From: Alphaproteobacteria bacterium | Lineage (GTDB): Bacteria; Pseudomonadota; Alphaproteobacteria; UBA828 | NCBI GenBank assembly: GCA_018668475.1 | Contig: JABJCZ010000163.1 | Span: 1 to 16,585 of the forward strand | Length of the DNA stretch: 16,585 bases | Direction: 5' to 3' | Part shown: positions 15,933 to 16,585 of the stretch, one piece after another | How the letters are laid out: each line of letters starts with the position of its first letter | How positions within the stretch are numbered: the stretch's first letter is position 1 | Program-made: the position numbers and the translations under genes | Notes under the pieces: generated by a model | Seen by the model: only the letters and a program-made list of their open reading frames with translations | The model's database searches: none | Told to the model about the DNA's origin: nothing

Positions 15933-15960
15933 TTGACACCATTTCACGTGCGTGTAATTA
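15933..15960 (+). promoter_or_regulatory. Candidate promoter of the MarR gene
   Basis: An exact TTGACA (15933-15938) is followed after 16 nt by TAATTA (15955-15960), or after 20 nt by the better hexamer TACAAT (15959-15964). The first choice places the start of transcription at about the A of the ATG, giving a leaderless message. That would fit the absence of any ribosome binding site. The -10 assignment is uncertain. Confidence 0.4.
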
Positions 15961-15962
15961 CA
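15953..15962. promoter_or_regulatory. Palindrome TGTAATTACA, candidate MarR operator
   Basis: A perfect 10-bp palindrome lies 5 nt before the MarR start codon and overlaps the candidate -10 region. MarR proteins usually bind AT-rich palindromes of about 16-20 bp in divergent intergenic regions, often including their own promoter. This palindrome would be the core of such a site. Binding is inferred, not shown. Confidence 0.4.
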
Positions 15963-15967
15963 ATTTT

Positions 15968-16432
15968 ATGTCTGAAGCTGAAGGTCGAAAAGGTGAAGAG
16001 GGCGGTGCCCCGGCGCATATTGCGCGGCTTTGTCTTTGCACGCGCCTGCGCATGGCAACGCGCAATGTTACGCAGGCTTATGACAACGCCCTGCGCGATA
16101 CCGGCCTGCGGATCAGTCAATTCGCCATTCTCGCCTCGCTGCGCTACGACGGCGAGGCTACGATGACGCAATTGGCGACCTCTCTTGGCCTTGATCGCAC
16201 GACTTTGACCCGCAATCTGGAGCCATTGACCCGTCGCGAGCTAGTGGAGGTCCGGCGCGGCAAGGATCGCCGGCGGCGCGTTGTCGCGCTGACTGAGGCG
16301 GGCGCTGCGGCGGTGGAAGCGGCTTTGCCGGCGTGGCGCGACGCGCAGAACCAGCTGATTACGGTGCTCGGGCCCGACAATCGCCGTGCGCTCGTCACTG
16401 CGCTCGATGTCGCAGACGGCGCCGGGGTCTGA
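15968..16432 (+). CDS. MarR-family transcriptional regulator
   Basis: The 154-residue protein has the MarR winged helix-turn-helix. Dimerisation helices frame residues 17-60, the recognition region is TMTQLATSLGLDRTTLTRNLEPL (66-87), and the beta wing is VRRGKDRRRRVVALTEAG (95-112). Cys22 and Cys24 form an LCLC motif in the first helix, a position used for redox or ligand sensing in some relatives. No ribosome binding site precedes the ATG, and a promoter that could give a leaderless message lies directly upstream. It is transcribed away from the amidotransferase/rluB/rsmD set, so autoregulation plus control of that set is a reasonable hypothesis. It runs the same way as tadA. The ligand is unknown. 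Confidence 0.9.
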   Translation: MSEAEGRKGEEGGAPAHIARLCLCTRLRMATRNVTQAYDNALRDTGLRISQFAILASLRYDGEATMTQLATSLGLDRTTLTRNLEPLTRRELVEVRRGKDRRRRVVALTEAGAAAVEAALPAWRDAQNQLITVLGPDNRRALVTALDVADGAGV

Positions 16433-16444
16433 GCGTAAAACGCT
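16432..16444 (+). repeat. Short hairpin AGCGT-aaa-ACGCT between marR and tadA
   Basis: A 5-bp stem with an AAA loop starts at the last base of the MarR stop codon. It lacks a U-tract and is short, so it is at most a weak structural element between the two genes. Confidence 0.3.
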
Positions 16445-16478
16445 GCCTGGCATCAGCCTAATGATCAAAAGCGGATAC

Positions 16479-16585
16479 ATGGACCAGGCGCTTGACCAAG
16501 CGCGAGCGGCGGCGCAACGCGGCGAGGTGCCCGTGGGCGCGGTGCTGGTCGATTCACAAACCGGCGATGTACTGGCGGCGGCCGG
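16479..16585 (+). CDS. tadA: tRNA-specific adenosine deaminase, partial (3' end beyond window)
   Basis: The visible N-terminus, about 35 codons, reads MDQALDQARAAAQRGEVPVG and continues AVLVDSQTGDVLAA. The GEVPVGAVLV motif is the hallmark of the TadA N-terminus, just ahead of the zinc-binding HAE motif that must lie beyond the window. TadA converts the wobble adenosine of tRNA-Arg(ACG) to inosine and is essential. The ATG at 16479 is preferred because AGCGGA lies a few bases upstream; an in-frame ATG at 16461 would add six residues (MIKSGY). TadA next to divergent rluB-type and rsmD genes is a common alphaproteobacterial arrangement, here separated by the MarR gene and the amidotransferase gene. 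Confidence 0.88.
   Translation, partial: MDQALDQARAAAQRGEVPVGAVLVDSQTGDVLAAA

Noticed and set aside
1..16585. Search for a mobile element, CRISPR array, toxin-antitoxin, defence or prophage genes
   Set aside because: Every sizeable credible reading frame belongs to a recognised housekeeping, metabolic or regulatory family. No spaced repeats, transposase, integrase, nuclease/helicase pair or terminal repeats were seen.

Overview
The window is about 62% GC by eye and almost fully coding. It looks like the chromosome of an alphaproteobacterium, probably Rhodospirillales-like. The reasons are the ribF-ileS-lspA-DUF3035-M16-M16 run, a MutL carrying the endonuclease motif DQHA(X)2E(X)4E, a DUF3035/BamF-type lipoprotein (an alphaproteobacterial family), and a locus in which rsmD and an rluB-type gene face away from tadA. 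I see no tRNA, rRNA, CRISPR array, insertion sequence, integrase or phage gene.

Region 1 (1-2102, minus strand) is accessory metabolism. It holds an amidase-signature hydrolase of the kind found in nitrile/amide degradation, preceded by a small antibiotic-biosynthesis-monooxygenase (ABM) fold protein. The 212 nt between them contain two clear inverted repeats.

Region 2 (2103-2816) is a 267-nt divergent intergenic region followed by a PhaJ/MaoC-type (R)-specific enoyl-CoA hydratase. A sigma70-like promoter candidate is flanked by two perfect inverted repeats, one of them TGCA-rich, which would suit regulation linked to polyhydroxyalkanoate or fatty-acid metabolism.

Region 3 (2940-13761, plus strand) is one tightly packed run that could be a single transcription unit: ribF, ileS, lspA, a bamF-like lipoprotein gene, two M16 peptidase-family genes, pgi and mutL. 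Several junctions are ATGA or TAATG overlaps. LspA (lipoprotein signal peptidase), its lipobox-bearing neighbour and the two exported M16 proteins form an envelope-biogenesis block. It is flanked by cofactor and translation genes (ribF, ileS) on one side and by pgi and mutL on the other.

Region 4 (13769-15942, minus strand) is a translationally coupled set: a class I glutamine amidotransferase of the gamma-glutamyl hydrolase (PuuD/peptidase C26) type, an RluB-type pseudouridine synthase, and the rRNA methyltransferase RsmD. It meets mutL tail to tail with only 7 nt between stop codons.

Region 5 (15943-16585, plus strand) has a MarR-family regulator transcribed away from the amidotransferase, then the first part of tadA, cut by the window edge. 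The short region between the regulator and the amidotransferase contains a 10-bp palindrome and an exact TTGACA.

Overall this is mostly a housekeeping region. The points most worth a second look are the MarR/amidotransferase pair sitting between rluB-rsmD and tadA, the operator-like sites before the PhaJ-like gene, and the active/inactive M16 pair next to the lipoprotein-maturation genes. I found no clear sign of an undescribed defence or mobile system.
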